From: Holothuria scabra
Lineage: Eukaryota > Echinodermata > Holothuroidea > Aspidochirotida > Holothuriidae
Assembly (NCBI GenBank): GCA_037179385.1
Contig: CM074187.1
Location: forward strand, 47,340,879 to 47,404,878
Length of the DNA: 64,000 nt
Reading direction: 5' to 3'
Under the pieces are notes generated by a model. The model searched no databases and was not told the DNA's origin. It worked only from the letters and a program-made list of their open reading frames with translations. Below, one piece after another: positions 1-13,200 of the stretch; position 1 is the first letter of the stretch; each line of letters begins with the position of its first letter. Made by a program: the position numbers and the translations under genes.

Positions 1-142
1 AGATCTTAGGGCTCAGTATAGACCTTTGGGTCTATTTTAGATCTCAGGGTCTAGTGTTGATCTTATCAAAGGTCATGTTGAAAGACTGCATGCTTGTGCT
101 GAAAGAGGGGGCTGTATAAATGCCAACTCCTTGTCATTTAAG

Positions 143-517
143 TAGGGCTGTGAACGTTTAGCAAAATAACTAGACGTTTAACCTCAAAAATTTGGGAGCG
201 TTAGCGATTAAACGCGATTACCTTATCACAAAAAAAATTATTTTAGTATGTAGTGACTGAAACTGAATGTAATGCAAAAATAATAAGTAGTTGTTGTCTT
301 GCATGGTAAAATCAAATTATTCTGAAACTTTGAAGCCTACAAGGTCCAAATATGTCCAGAATGTTCCATTTAACTAAAACCAGGGATCATCAGAGTATAC
401 AAATGGATAAAAAACTCTCAAAAACAGGTTTTGCGATTAATTGCTTGTAGTTTTGTACAAAACGTTTATTCAACATGCCATCGTTTAGGGATTAATCGCT
501 ACACATTCACAGCCCTT
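143..517. mobile_element. hAT-like MITE, terminal repeat AGGGCTGTGAA
   Basis: AGGGCTGTGAA near 144 is matched by TTCACAGCCCT at 506-516. The interior has subterminal motifs (GCGATTAA / GATTAAACGCGATTA) in both halves, as is common in hAT-type non-autonomous elements. Flanking 8-mers CATTTAAG and CAATAAAG agree at six of eight positions, which suggests an old target duplication. No transposase is encoded. Confidence 0.65.
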
Positions 518-1116
518 CAATAAAGGGCATAAATTTATAGTATGAATTTTGTTGATTTCTCCAGAAATACTTTTACTATTGTTCTGTACTTCCTCCTCTC
601 TTTGTTTGTTCAGCCTTTCTTCGAAGCTCCTTCATGAATAATCAACCTGCAAAAGTCAAAGGTTTTAACATATGGCCAGAACTTCAAAAAAAAATAAAAA
701 AACTGGTTGAAGAATGAACTATAAAAAAATTCTGTACAAATTATTTAAAAGGTTGTACCAACTAGATGCCGGAACTTGCATTGAAATTGTCGGTCAGATG
801 GTTTCATAGTTAATAAGGTAGCAGCACCCATTGATTACATTGTGAAATGTGCACTGGGATGGGGGTAGGTAAACAGCATAAACATGGACTGTAGGTGTGT
901 GACCAGTTTATAATATGTGATGCCGTTTTATGATTCACGTTGTTGGCAGTAATAAAGAATGAGATTACTCAGGGAGAGATCCGTAGGTATCTTACATTAT
1001 CTTCAAATGATTCTTGAAAAACTTCTTTAAAATTTGACTCCATGCAAAATTTTTTTTTTCAGTTTGACTTTTGCTCAAATAAATACACAGGTCATGTGAA
1101 AATAATTATGCAGATC

Positions 1117-1531
1117 CAGGCCTCGATTTTTAGAAAAATTTATGGTTGTCCTTCAGGCAACCAGTTTAGTATTTATAGTTGTCCTAAAGAAAATTTAAAT
1201 TTGGTTGTCCAAAACATTTTGCCCACAATTACAGTACAAAACAGTAATTGTGTTTACGTATTATTGGTCTGGAAGAATAAAAAGATTTGATTTTTGCAAG
1301 ACAAAAACATGTGAAGTCTGAAATGTGAAGTATGATGGAAAAAGTTGGAAAGAGTTGACCAGTGAGCATATATAGCCTACTGCTTCAATCAGATAAAAGC
1401 AAGCTGCTTGAGTATAATTCATTGTGAGAGAAAAATGGTTGTCCATCGAACAACCACATTCCAACTTTTGGTTGTCCGTATGGAATTTTAGTTGTACCGG
1501 ACAATCGGACAACCACGAAAATCGAGCCCTG
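1117..1531. mobile_element. MITE with TIR CAGGCCTCGATTTT and 5 bp target duplication
   Basis: The left end CAGGCCTCGATTTT is mirrored by AAAATCGAGCCCTG at 1531. The element is bordered on both sides by AGATC (1112-1116 and 1532-1536), a perfect 5 bp duplication. GTTGTCC / GGACAAC motifs recur inside it. The CAGG ends suggest a hAT-like group. The short open frames within it are not protein-like. Confidence 0.75.
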
Positions 1532-1800
1532 AGATCATGTTGCACTGCAGGGTTTTACTGTAGCTATGGTTTGTTGCAACAGCTTATAGCCATCCAGCTC
1601 TCCATATAGTGCAGGCATTTAGAGTAAAGTGTACTGCCATGCCTGGCACAGATCTTGTAGAAACTCAGGTGAAACGTTGTGCTGTTTTGATCATATTCCA
1701 AACACATATGTTATATAATTTTGCAATATGAAAAAGGGGAGTACTGAGTTGAAAAAAGGAAAACAAATGGCAATTAGAAAACTGAATGGAATTTTGCATG

Positions 1801-1886
1801 TACTGTATGCTGAATGAAATAAATTAGTGAATGGATGAACATACGAATGAATGAACAAACAAACGAACTAAGGAATGAACGAACAG
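1801..1886 (+). repeat. Degenerate tetranucleotide (GAAT/GAAC) repeat
   Basis: The stretch alternates TGAATGAA, GAATGAATGAAC, AAACAAACGAAC and GAATGAACGAAC units. It is an imperfect tetranucleotide microsatellite. Confidence 0.7.
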
Positions 1887-3093
1887 GTTAGAAGCATTTT
1901 GAATCAAAACCACTTGAAGACGGGAATTTTTTCAAAGGTTTTCCTCTGCTACGAGATAGCATTTCCTGAACCAACTGCTATCCAGCACTACAGATATGCT
2001 CCAGATTGTTGTGCAGTTGGAGCATTTCATAATCCATATAGGCTAGTGTAAACTGCTTACAAGTTCATATGTGTGTAACATTGTGAAACCTCTGGTATAG
2101 CCCTTACCTCTTGAAGCTGGTACAAATTTCTTTCACAGCACAGTGAATTAAATTGAAAGGGAAATTCAATCACCCTATTTTCGAGAGCGTAGCAGACTAT
2201 CCGACTTCATGAATGGCTCTTGAGAATAATGTGACAAATTTTTTCCGCTCTTTTGTGAAATTTACTACTATGGGATTCACTGCCTGGATGTGCACTGTTT
2301 AATAGGGTGTTTCTTGATTGGCTGTTGCCATTGTAATCGATTGTATTCTGTGTTAGGGTTAGGGTCTTAGGGATTAGGTTAGGGATTAGCATTGTCATTA
2401 GCCAGTTAGGAAATTTCTTGTTAAAACAGTGTGCCCCCCCCCCCCCCTCGTCCCCCTGAATATGCAACATCTATGTCCTGAAATGCGAGTCATGAAAGAT
2501 ACCTTGAAGAAAAATAGGCAGAAATTGGTATGAATTAGCTGTTGTTTTGAAAAAAAAAAAATGCTTGGTGAGACTGCTCTTGCCCTTCAATTCAAGTTTG
2601 GAGCCCTTGCTATAAGTGCTCTGACTAAAGCTTGATTTACTGGTTGGAGAGTTTTAAAGGTACCTGGATATTTAGCAAGGTCCTTTGATTCTTGGAAACA
2701 GCCAGTGATAGTGAACATGGTAATCCTTGTCTATTGTCAATGTCTGAAGAATACTTGTATAAGGTATTTATTACAGACATCATATTTTAATTGGATGTCT
2801 CTTGTTTAGTTGGAGCAAAACACAAAGGAAAGTTGATGTGAAGAAATACTGTAGATACTGGTATAGGCAGTTGGCACTAAACAGAGTGCAATGTTGCAGT
2901 GCCTGTGATTCATTAAAAGCTTTGAGTTAGATTTTCCAGGTTTGCTACAGATCACACTCCATGAGATTGAAGTAGGTGTTCTGTTTTATTCAGCTGGAAT
3001 GCATTTACCCGAGCAAGTTCCTATTCTTTATAGGACTGTGACCGTTTATGAATAGCGATGAATGGCTGTTGTGGTGGTGTTTCATGAAATCTC

Positions 3094-3303
3094 CAGGCCT
3101 TGAATTTTGAGGTGTGCAAGTGCGATTGCACTCCATCACTCGCCTAAAATCGCTCTGAGGAGTTTGAATTTTTTGCACTTTCATGAAGAATGAGAGCTTA
3201 TTAAATCTATTTAAGTTTAATAAAATAGCACACCTACTACACTCCTTAATTTCCCAAGGAGTGTAATTTGTAGCATACTTGGAAAATTTACTCTCAAGGC
3301 CTG
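3094..3303. mobile_element. MITE family A copy 1 (TIR CAGGCCTTGA)
   Basis: The ends are CAGGCCTTGA (3094) and TCAAGGCCTG (3303), a perfect 10 bp inverted repeat. It aligns along its whole length with 17583-17800, sharing GTGCGATTGCAC, CACTCCTTAATTT and GGAGTGT.ATTTGTAGCA. Flanks GAAATCTC and GAAATGTC (the latter starting on the last G of the element) are nearly identical. Confidence 0.75.
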
Positions 3304-6300
3304 AAATGTCATCTTACTAAACTCATGTACTACATGTACTGTACTGTAAGTATGAACAATCTCATATACTGTACTATACAACAGAATTAATTTTAGTGCA
3401 TCTATCATAATGCAAAAGTGATGCTTTACATACATGCAGGTCCTGCTCTAGGAGGATGTCCCCATCTTGTTTACCATGGAAATGCATTTCCTATGCCATT
3501 TTAACAGCTTATGTTCATTAAGATTCAGCTATCAGTATTGGCTATAGAGCTCTTTCCTAGTTTTGATTCAGTTTTCATTTAGTTCACTGTGGATGTTTCC
3601 TTAAAAAATAGATGAAAAGCCAGCTGTTTTGGTGTTCAATAACTGTCGTTTGGTGCTCAGTATAAACTGTCTTTACATGTGTAGTATGCCAATCTTTGCA
3701 GATTCATTTTAAAGACTATTGCATTTTCAAAAGCCCAAAAAGTCATTGCAAAAATAAATGTTCAAATTGAGCATGTCTCAGATGGAAATTGAAACACCAA
3801 AGCTTTGTCAAGCAGTCACAAATTATTAGCACTAATTTACGTAGTGAAACAACTCAGGAAATCCTAGCCTGGTTGCCTTCCATAATTACATTAATTTAAG
3901 GAAATGTCTTAGTACAGTATTACACTTTGATTTCATTTTGCATTCAAATTTCACAAAATCCTTGGATAAAATTAAACTGTTTGCTCTGTGTTTGTGATTC
4001 CTGCCAAGTCAGGATGCAGTTTTGCTACTGTTTTATTTATATTTGGTGATTTTGCAAAATTTAGTGCAAACCGTATGTTAGTAATATTCCTTTGTGAGTT
4101 ACTATTGTACAGTAGCTGTTTAGCATTGGAAGTAATGTTCATTCCTAATTCAAATCTTGTTCATGTCCCTGTATAGCTAAGATACAGTACTGTACATATA
4201 CTATAACACTTTATAATTTGCATTTGGTGTGATATATTTTATGGTCAATTTGACTTAAAAAGAGTAAACTTATCTTCATTTGATAATATTACAAGGTAGA
4301 CTGCCATCTTTAATTTACTGGAAAATTTGGTCTTCTACATTTGTGTAGTATTTCTTAGAGTCAAATCCCAAGACTCTTTGTACCAAGGTCTTGATATTAA
4401 AGGGACATATTGATATTGAAAATTTAATGAGGTGTTTGTAGGATACTTTCCAAAGACAATGCTTGTTATTACAGTAGTATAATTAGCTAAATTTCACATC
4501 CTAAAATAGTATTCTGGCTTGTAACAGTTTTGTTCACAGTTCGAAATGTGTCCGGTCACAAACTTTTAAAACCAAAGAAAATGCTAAGTTACTGTACGTG
4601 CTCATGAAAAATTTGTTTGCATGCAGGATGTGGGGATTGTCTAAGTTTGGCTATTTGTCATTAGTATGTGGAGGAAACTTAACAGGTTTGGAAAAATTAA
4701 ACCCAACTCAGTGCAACGCTTTAAATTGAAAGTTATGACTCAGCAGTGTTAATAGTATGAATTTCAAATTTGATCTTGGAAGCACAGTAATGGCTGTTAG
4801 AGAGAAAGTGTTTCAAGTGTCTTACTGTCATGCATAGAAAGTCTTGTTCAATACTGTATTCTGTATTAATTCTTGGAAGCCTTGTCTGGTGTAAGTCTAG
4901 TCATAAGAATAAGATGAATCGCGGGAGGCACATTAGAGGTACAGTAGTCAACGTGCTTTTTAATGTTGAAGTATATCCCTACTATTTTCCTACAGATGAT
5001 TATTTCATTGCCAAGAGCCCGAACTTTAAATGTGGTCAAATTGGTATCAACATGACTGTGTAGCATGTAATAGATACTGTACATAGTATTTATGGGCATA
5101 TGTAGTTCATAGTATGATTACCACTTCATGATGTTGAGACAAGCCTGTTTCTACATTTGCCACAAAAAATTTGAAAAAAATGTTCCCTCCAGATTTTGCT
5201 GCCATTATCATTATTTATAAGGCATTTGGCTTAGAAGGAAATGTTTTGTTAGTTTAAATACAGAAAGTTTTCACATTTTAAAACCAGACATAAGCCTTTG
5301 ACAAAACAGATACCAAATGATAGATTATTAAAACTTTAATGAAGATGCCATGGTACTGTACATTAGCAAGATGTCCATCGTGCATGACTTGGATTAACCT
5401 TGGAGGGTGCATTATGTGATGCTAATGCACAGTCCATCGTTGGTTAACCTGTAATTGTAATATTATACTGTTGTATTAATAGATCTTTGTACATACTTTA
5501 ACATCAGGTGCTAATAGCACAGCGCCATGTATACTTCATTACAAATGTGACAAACTTGATGACCTGTGTTATTTTTAGTCTCCAACTAAATTACACAATG
5601 TCTGTAGACCTACTGCAGTGTACAGTTAGTCCTTTGGTTTATAACTGACTGTAATGTGTTATGCATGATTATAAGTTACATAAGAAAGTAAAAAAAAAAG
5701 AAAAATTGGCAATATTAGACCAAAGCAATTAGCCTGTTACAGTAGATCAGTACAAGTTAATATTTAGATTGTTCAGTTTTAGTTTGGATTCTAAAGTCAA
5801 GTGCTGCTTTTTTTGGCAATATTCACAATTAAAGGGAAGTTTTAAGCAAAAATTTAATTTTCATATGTGAAAGAGGAACCAAATCTACACAGTGTGGTGA
5901 AAGTTTCATTCAAATCGGACATGTATTTCTTGAGATATTGGAAAATGAAGTCACTAGATTTGTGTTCAAAAGTGAGTTTGAGGGCAGCAGAGCCTTTATC
6001 ACTTCCTCACATTGACAAGGAATACTTTGTTTCACTTTGTTTTATCAGACTGTTTTGTTGACCTTGAAGTTAATAGGAATAGGACCTCCCTGTGGGGGAT
6101 GCAAAGATTGTAAAGTTCCCATGCCGCTTACGCAATAACATTAATGTGTGATTGTTGAGGAGAAAATCAAGTCTGAAGTTTAAAGAAAAACAAAAGACTA
6201 TGCTCTAATGTGGGGATGTGATGTCATATGTGCTTGCTTCAAGTTCACTTTTCGTTGAAAATGTGACAACTTTACATGCTCATATCTTGAGAACCACACG

Positions 6301-6988
6301 TCGGATTTCAATGCAAATTTCACCAAAATGCTCAGAATGAGTACCCCTCTTATATACCAGATCCTGTTGTGACCTTAAACCCTTCTTTTAAGTGGTATAC
6401 AGTGTATTGTGAGTTTGTGAGAGCTGAAATTGCAACTTGTACAATTATTACTAGACATAAAACTTGTGTTTTCTAGAATTCAATGTCTGTTTGCTAGAAA
6501 ATTGGCGTATCAGAAGGATGTTACAGTACATATTCTGCTTTTGAGAGGAATAGCTATATTTTCAAGAACAAAACTTACACACATTAATCACATTATTTAT
6601 AAATCCTCTAAAGTCTGGTGGATGTACATCAATATGTAGTACCACTTCTTTCAAAAGCATATTTTATACTGTGAATTGTGTTCCTGTTTTTTCTTTCTAA
6701 CAACCAGGAATTCCCATTCTCAACTTTCGTTTATTTCCTTGATCAGACATCAAGAGTGTTGTGTTGTTGTCAGCTATTCTATGTATAAAGAAGGGAGAAC
6801 AATCTACTTCACTCCTACTTACCTCATCTGTTTCACAAATGGACTGTTCCTTTTTTCACTGAATATGTACTGGCAATGTCTTCTGTAGGTGGCGCTATGC
6901 CCGAATAGAAACTATCCCTGAACACACCCTTGAGAGCAAGGAAACCTGGGTTAATATTTCTCTCTTATCTCCTGTTATTATGTTACAG

Positions 6989-7239
6989 GTGGAGTCCTCA
7001 AGTAGATGTGACTGCTTGAAGTTGGTACAATAGGAAAGGTTTGGAAGTTGGAAAAGACAACCGGATTGGTGCAGGACCATGGCTCATCCTCTCATCATCG
7101 CATCTACGATCATTTTTCTTTATTATGTTGTTTTCAGAATCTTAAAATTAACAGACCAGCCAGCAAAACCATTCCTGAAATATTTGGACTCTAAATTTAA
7201 CAGAAGTGTTCTGAAAGTGTGTGATATTTTAAAGAGACC
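6989..7239 (+). CDS. ABHD2: ABHD2 exon with 5' leader end and start codon
   Basis: The pyrimidine-rich stretch ending in TTACAG at 6988 looks like a splice acceptor, so 6989-7078 is probably 5' UTR joined to an unseen upstream exon. The ATG at 7079 sits in a strong context (GGACCATGG) and has an in-frame TAG at 7031, which fixes the start. Coding part 7079-7239 gives residues 1-54, including the N-terminal membrane anchor. The donor GTAAGT begins at 7240, and the exon ends after two bases of the Pro54 codon. Confidence 0.88.
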
Positions 7240-10200
7240 GTAAGTATTTGACAAAATCTGATCGGAAAAATGTGTATCTTGTGGCATTCCAAACTTAATA
7301 TTATTAGCAGATTCAGGGTCTAATTAAAGGGGATGCTACTTTTATTGTTTCAAAAAGCATAGCTCAGCCTGCTGAGGTTGAAATATAAACTGCATGACTA
7401 GGAAATGTTAGTTTGGACAACCTGGTAGTGGTTCTTTGGACAACAGCTTCCTGGTTCTCAGTTTCTGTCATCATTATAATATAAAGGGCAACTGATTGTG
7501 CTTACTCTGACTAGTTAAATTGTACAGTAGGACCCTGTGCTTGAGGTAACACTGTGTTACCTCGCACTAAAGTAACATGGGAATGCTGGTTAATTGGGGT
7601 GAGTGTTAAACTTTAGATCCTTCTCAATTGCAGGGTTATGCTGTTTTAAACACCGTTTTTGTTTTAATCAAGCAAGGTCACAGTTGTGTATGGCGCTGGT
7701 GACGCATATTTTCTAACATTTAACAGGAGTTGGTTCGTGAAATATTTGATCTCGTTACTACGGTAGTACTACCCAAACAACGAAACACAGTAGGTGAGAA
7801 CACAGACTGAAAACAGGTTTAACCTGCGGTTTTGCCTTATTGTAAAGACGAGGTTAACACTGAGTGTGGTGGGGTACGTGAGACCATGCCTTTATAGGTT
7901 GTGTGTGGTGCTGCTCCCACGGGGAAACTGAGGTGGAGGCAGGCAAGGGCAGACTGTCCATTCACCAACAATGGTTCTCTCTTATTCATAAACCCAGAAG
8001 GTAGCTAGTGACTTCAATTACTAACTTGGTTTGCACATTAATCTCCGCTTCCTTTTCGGGTATTATATGAAAAAATTTTAGACAACTTTGGATTTCCTTC
8101 AGTAATATTGTGTGCAAAAAAACCAATCCTTTAACACTGTGGTTTCCACTCCTTTTTCCTTCAAGCAGGAATTATAATGTTGAAAACTATAGGTAATTGA
8201 TTTACTAACTCAAAAGGGAAATAGTGCTGTTGTTGCACAGAAAATTTTCATGTTTTTTAAAACAACAGAATGATAATTAAAAATAAGGAAGCATGATGAC
8301 ATTCTTTCCACAAAGTAAGTCTCTCACGGAAAGAAATCCGGGTATTTGTTGCTTAAAAGTAATTTTTTGCACAAACTTTTATAATTCCACATGATGTGGC
8401 AACAGCAACTTCTATGCTTGCATCTTATTTTTAGGAGATGAAACTTGTGCTGGTGTTGATTTGTTCGGCTGAATGTTTAAATAATGCTTTTAGTAATTTT
8501 CTTTTAATTCCATGTTTAAATGCAGTGCAGTCACCCAGCTTGAATTATTGTTATATTACCATATTACCTGATCAACATTGCCCCCTTCCTATACATGCTA
8601 TTTTCATATGTAACCCATACTTACCCACAGCAAGTCCCTGGCAAGCTTTTTAGTATCACTGTGGGTCTAGACAACTTCCTGAAGAGGGCACCATAGCTAT
8701 TTCTCTTTCCTGTTTGGGACTTATTGCGTGTATCTACAGTGCACAGAGGACTCTTAGATTCCCAAATTAGGGAGATGTAGGAAACTGATGAATGGGCTTT
8801 GAGAACCATGTGACAACATTTTTCTTCCTCAATCATGAAATTTGCAAGAAGTAACTGTCTGTCCTGAAATATCTTGAAAGAGAAGTAAGAAGAAAATTGT
8901 GATGTTTAGCAATTGTTTCAAAATAAGTTTGGGATGACAGCTTTTGTCCGAGATCACAGCTTTTTGTTCTTAATATTTCAGGTATGTACCTCCTTTTTTA
9001 TGGGGTCGGAGTGGTCATATACAGACAATACTTTATGCAAAGTTTGGAAGGTTCCAATGTCCAGTACCTCGAGGTACAAGAAAGAGCATTGTCATGCCGG
9101 ATGGTGCCACTCAGACATTTGATATTTTTGAGCCAAATTGTCGTCATGCAAGTGGAGGTATGTCATATATTTGTATAAAGTATTTGCCTGGATTGTGGGG
9201 TTTTGTTTGAATGTTTTTTTTACTGGACTCAACTCTTCTTTGGAGTCCTAACACCTGATCAGGGGTTTTGTTAGAGGGGGAAGGGGAGAGGATTGTCAGA
9301 GGGGGAAGGGGGGATCCTCCCCCCTTTTTGATTCCTTGCCGAAGGCAGGGAAGGAATCTATGCGATGGTGATGTCGTGTGTGTGTGTGTGACGCCCGCTT
9401 GTAAACACGATATCTCAAGAAGGGTAACTCTGAGAGATCTCAAACTTGGCATGTAGATTGCCGACATTGAGTAGAAGGTCCCTATTATTTTTGGTGGAGG
9501 TCAAAGTCATTTGGGGTCACCAGGGGTCAAATGGTAAATACCTGGGAAATTGCTTGTAAACACGATATCTCCAGAAGGAAAAATGTGAGTGATCTCACAC
9601 TTACCATGCAGATTGCCCATATTGAGTAGATGATCCCTATTGTTTTTGGTGCAGGTCAAAGGTCATTTGGGGTCACCAGAGGTAAAAAGGTCAAAACCTT
9701 GTAAACACTGTATCTCAAGAAGGGTAACTGTGAGGGATCTCATACTTAGCATGTGGATTGTCCATGTTACGTAGATGATTCCTTTTTTTTTGTTGGTGGA
9801 GGTCAAAGGTCATCGGGGTCACCAGAGGTCAAAACATCAAAACTTTGTAAACAGTATATCTCAAAAAGGGTAACTGTGAGGGATCTCATACTTAGCATGT
9901 GGATTGTCCATATTGAGTAGATGATCCCTGTTGTTTTTACTGGAGGTCAAAGGTTATTTAGGGTCATCAGAGGTTAAACCTTGCACATACTGTATCTCAA
10001 AAAGGGTAACTGTTAGGGTTAATATTCATTAGTGCATAGGGTGAAGAGTTTTGAATGGCATGGGTAATGTAAGATGCATTTGGTAAGCTTTTGGAATCCA
10101 CTTCATTATGTAAATGATCAAGTTGGGTAATTTCAAAATATGTACTGAAGCAATCTCACTGTATTAAGAATGTCTAAAGTGCATAAAAGTGCATTTGGTA

Positions 10201-13200
10201 CAGTATTTATGTTGATTTTGGTTTGAAGTTTTGCCCTATAACATTTAGTGCCAGTATTAATATGCATAAGAGTAAGTGGGTAGAACAAAGTCTGAAAAAG
10301 TTAAAAAGGAATAAAACTGTTCATCAGGCTGACATATTAGTTAATTTATCTTTGTCATGGGTATGCTGATTTTGCCATAAGTATCTTGGCCTATAGATTT
10401 TCATGAAATATGTAAGTTAAACAAAGGCTGTATGAGGGTTATCTGGGGACATAGTCTGAACATATTGGAGAAAGCTTCCATGCCCACAAAGCAGAGGAAT
10501 TGTTCAGTGGGGAACTTCATAAACTTGTAAACTTTGAACAGATCAAGTGCTCTGTATGATGCCCAAAATTTCTTTTAGAACATACAAGTATTGTTTCTTC
10601 CATAACCCTAAAGACAATATGAAGATAACATTAAATTTAGTATCAAAGATTGTTAAAAGTTACAGAAAAACCTTGTGCCACTGTCCTCATAAGGACATGG
10701 AAGTGGGAACTAGATAATTAAATACACCACAGGTAATTAGTTTTATAAAAAGAACTAAATAACTGATCATTTGGATCAAATACCCCTGAGCATGCTTGAA
10801 CTGCGATTGCCTAATTGAATGAATAAAATTGTAACTGACCCACCAGAGTCTGTGAAAATTGCTGGTCACTGTTATCTTTAATACCTAATTCATCACATTT
10901 GACTGCCACAGTGTCCTGAGGGGTTTTCTCATTGAATCATACAGCTCCATGGCTTTAACCATTTCCTACCTCTCTGGAGATAGTGTCAGACACTTATTTA
11001 GCCCTCTCAGTAAGGCTTGTTTTTCACAAAGTACTGTAGTTCAGGTAATCAAAACTAGCATAATAGTATCTACTGTGTATCAAACAAAGGACACTTGACT
11101 TGTACTCTGTTATGTGGTATTCCTACAAGCAGACAATTTAAGGCAAATTACAAATCTTGTTAATTTCTGGATTATTAGGGTTCCCATTTTTTGTTAATTT
11201 TGAAGGATATCATAGTCATTGGGAAGGGCATTACACCAAAAAACAAATACAAAAGGACCACCACTAATAGCCAAGGTTACACCTTTCTGTTGAGATGTCT
11301 CTACTGTATGTTCCAATTTATGGATGACTGTTAGGATTAGGGCTTGTTGTAACACTAACCTCAATGCAGTCAACTTTTTGGATCATAGAGACATCATTAT
11401 ATTGAGAGCTATCTTCAATACCCAAAATTTTGATTTAAAGGAGCATGTTTAAAAAATATCTCTTTATCAAGTTAATAGACAACATAGTTTACCAGCATCA
11501 TAACTGCGTGGGAGATTTCTCTTGTTTGTGGAGGTCAAAGGTTGGCAAAAAACCTTGAAGACATGACATTTTATGTGGTTATTGAACTGTGGGGGGATCT
11601 CATACTCAGTTTGTGAATTGCTCATATTTAGCATGTTGATGGTCTTTGAGGTAGTTGCTCCCTATTGTTTTAAGTGAGTTTGAAAGGTCATTTTGGGTCA
11701 CGTGATCTCAAAAGGTTTTGACCAATTCTAGTATACCTCAGTATTTGTGAGGGATCTCATGCTTGTCATGTGGGCATCCATGTTCATTATTACAATATAT
11801 CATATGGCAAGGAATCACTAAGCCTTTTGGCTTTCTAGTTCAGAAGAAGGTGGGTAAAATCCTACATACTTTTCATTTCCAGAAATGTTAGAGAACTATC
11901 AGTATCTTCTGTTGCTCTCTTGAAAGGAGGATACTTCCACAGCAACGTTGGAACTTACATGAATGGCTTTTAAAACCCTCCAAATAGCATCTAACAGGGA
12001 CCTTGAGACAAGCTCTTGTCCCCTTGAACCCACTCCTAACTCTTGCATAGGACAGGATCAATTTGGACTTATGGTTAAGCAGACCCATTTGCAAGTTGTC
12101 ACAAAGTGTTTGCAAGAAACCCTCCAACTGGGCCAAATGTTAAGTCTATCTCCCAATTTTCTTTTTAAATGTATCCTTTGCTCTGATGTTTGTAAAAATC
12201 TTTCAAAAGTAACCAAATTTGATCTAAATGGTTGCTGTATGTTCATAAACCATAAAGATTTCTCCCTCTAAAAAAAAAAAAGCAAAGGATACATTTAAAA
12301 AGAAAATTGGGAGATAGACTTAACATTTGGCCCAGTTGGAGGGTTTCTTGCAAACACTTTGTGACGACTTGCAAATGGAACCCTTACAATCGAAATCCTT
12401 CAAAGCTTGAATCTGTCATAGTCAAATACTAGTGTTGTAGTGAAAGCCTGTCTGGCAGCCTCTGAGAGATAGGCTTTTAACATTGTCGTGAATGTATGGA
12501 TGCCTTGTATGCTCTAGGTGGAAGAGTCCAAATCTGAGACTGCAAAACACAGCAAATTGCAAAATACAAAGTACTAACTGCAGTAACTATGATGCAAAAG
12601 TCAAGAGTACCAATGCCAGTGTGATAGGTTGCTAGGTCATAAAATTTGCATTTGTCTGCTGTTAAAAGTAGCGTTGAGACCCCTATTTTTGTTCCATTTG
12701 GCTAAACACTTAGATGTGTACTTACATACAGCACAAATACAAGGGAACTCAGCACACCTTGCACTGAGCTTGGAATTTGTATCCCCCTTGAGCCCCACAA
12801 TTCAATATGACAACAAATTATTAAACTTGCTAATTGGGTGGAATTCAGTTTATGACCAGTGTGTTTTGTAATCATATGGGCACACAGGTCTCTTTAATAC
12901 ATATATTCTCCACCTTATTTTATTCTTCTCACACAGGTATTCCCAACTTTGTTTACAACAATTTTCTCCCTTACATAACCGACCAAATCTATTCTGCTCT
13001 AATTTTCCAAAAATTTCACACACTGTTGAAGAATTTTCATCCAGGCTTTCCTCTCCGGCTTTCTCCCAAATTTGTCCAATTTAATTTAAATCATTGACAT
13101 TATTTCTGTTGTTTTTCATTTTCATTGCTGATATGGCTTGAGGGGAGTAACGTTAAATGTCAAACAAAGTTGTAAAAAATAATGCAAAAAGGATGTCTTT

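Larger units (their letters stand above)
1..6988. other. Region upstream of ABHD2; no coding exon recognised
   Basis: I see no recognisable coding exon. The ABHD2 promoter and first untranslated exon should lie here or further left. The region holds three small inverted-repeat elements (143-517, 1117-1531, 3094-3303), a tetranucleotide array (about 1801-1886) and short TTAGGG-like repeats near 2350-2390. A segment at 5830-6420 has the look of a dispersed repeat (it starts with TTAAAGGGAAGTTTTAAGC), but I found no second copy in the window. Confidence 0.6.

Noticed and set aside
2350..2390. Chromosome end or true telomere array
   Set aside because: Only a few imperfect TTAGGG-like units inside ordinary sequence.
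9144..9467. 107-codon - strand frame over the end of ABHD2 exon 2
   Set aside because: Shadow of the exon and of the array A hairpin/microsatellite; its Thr-His repeats come from a (CA)n run.
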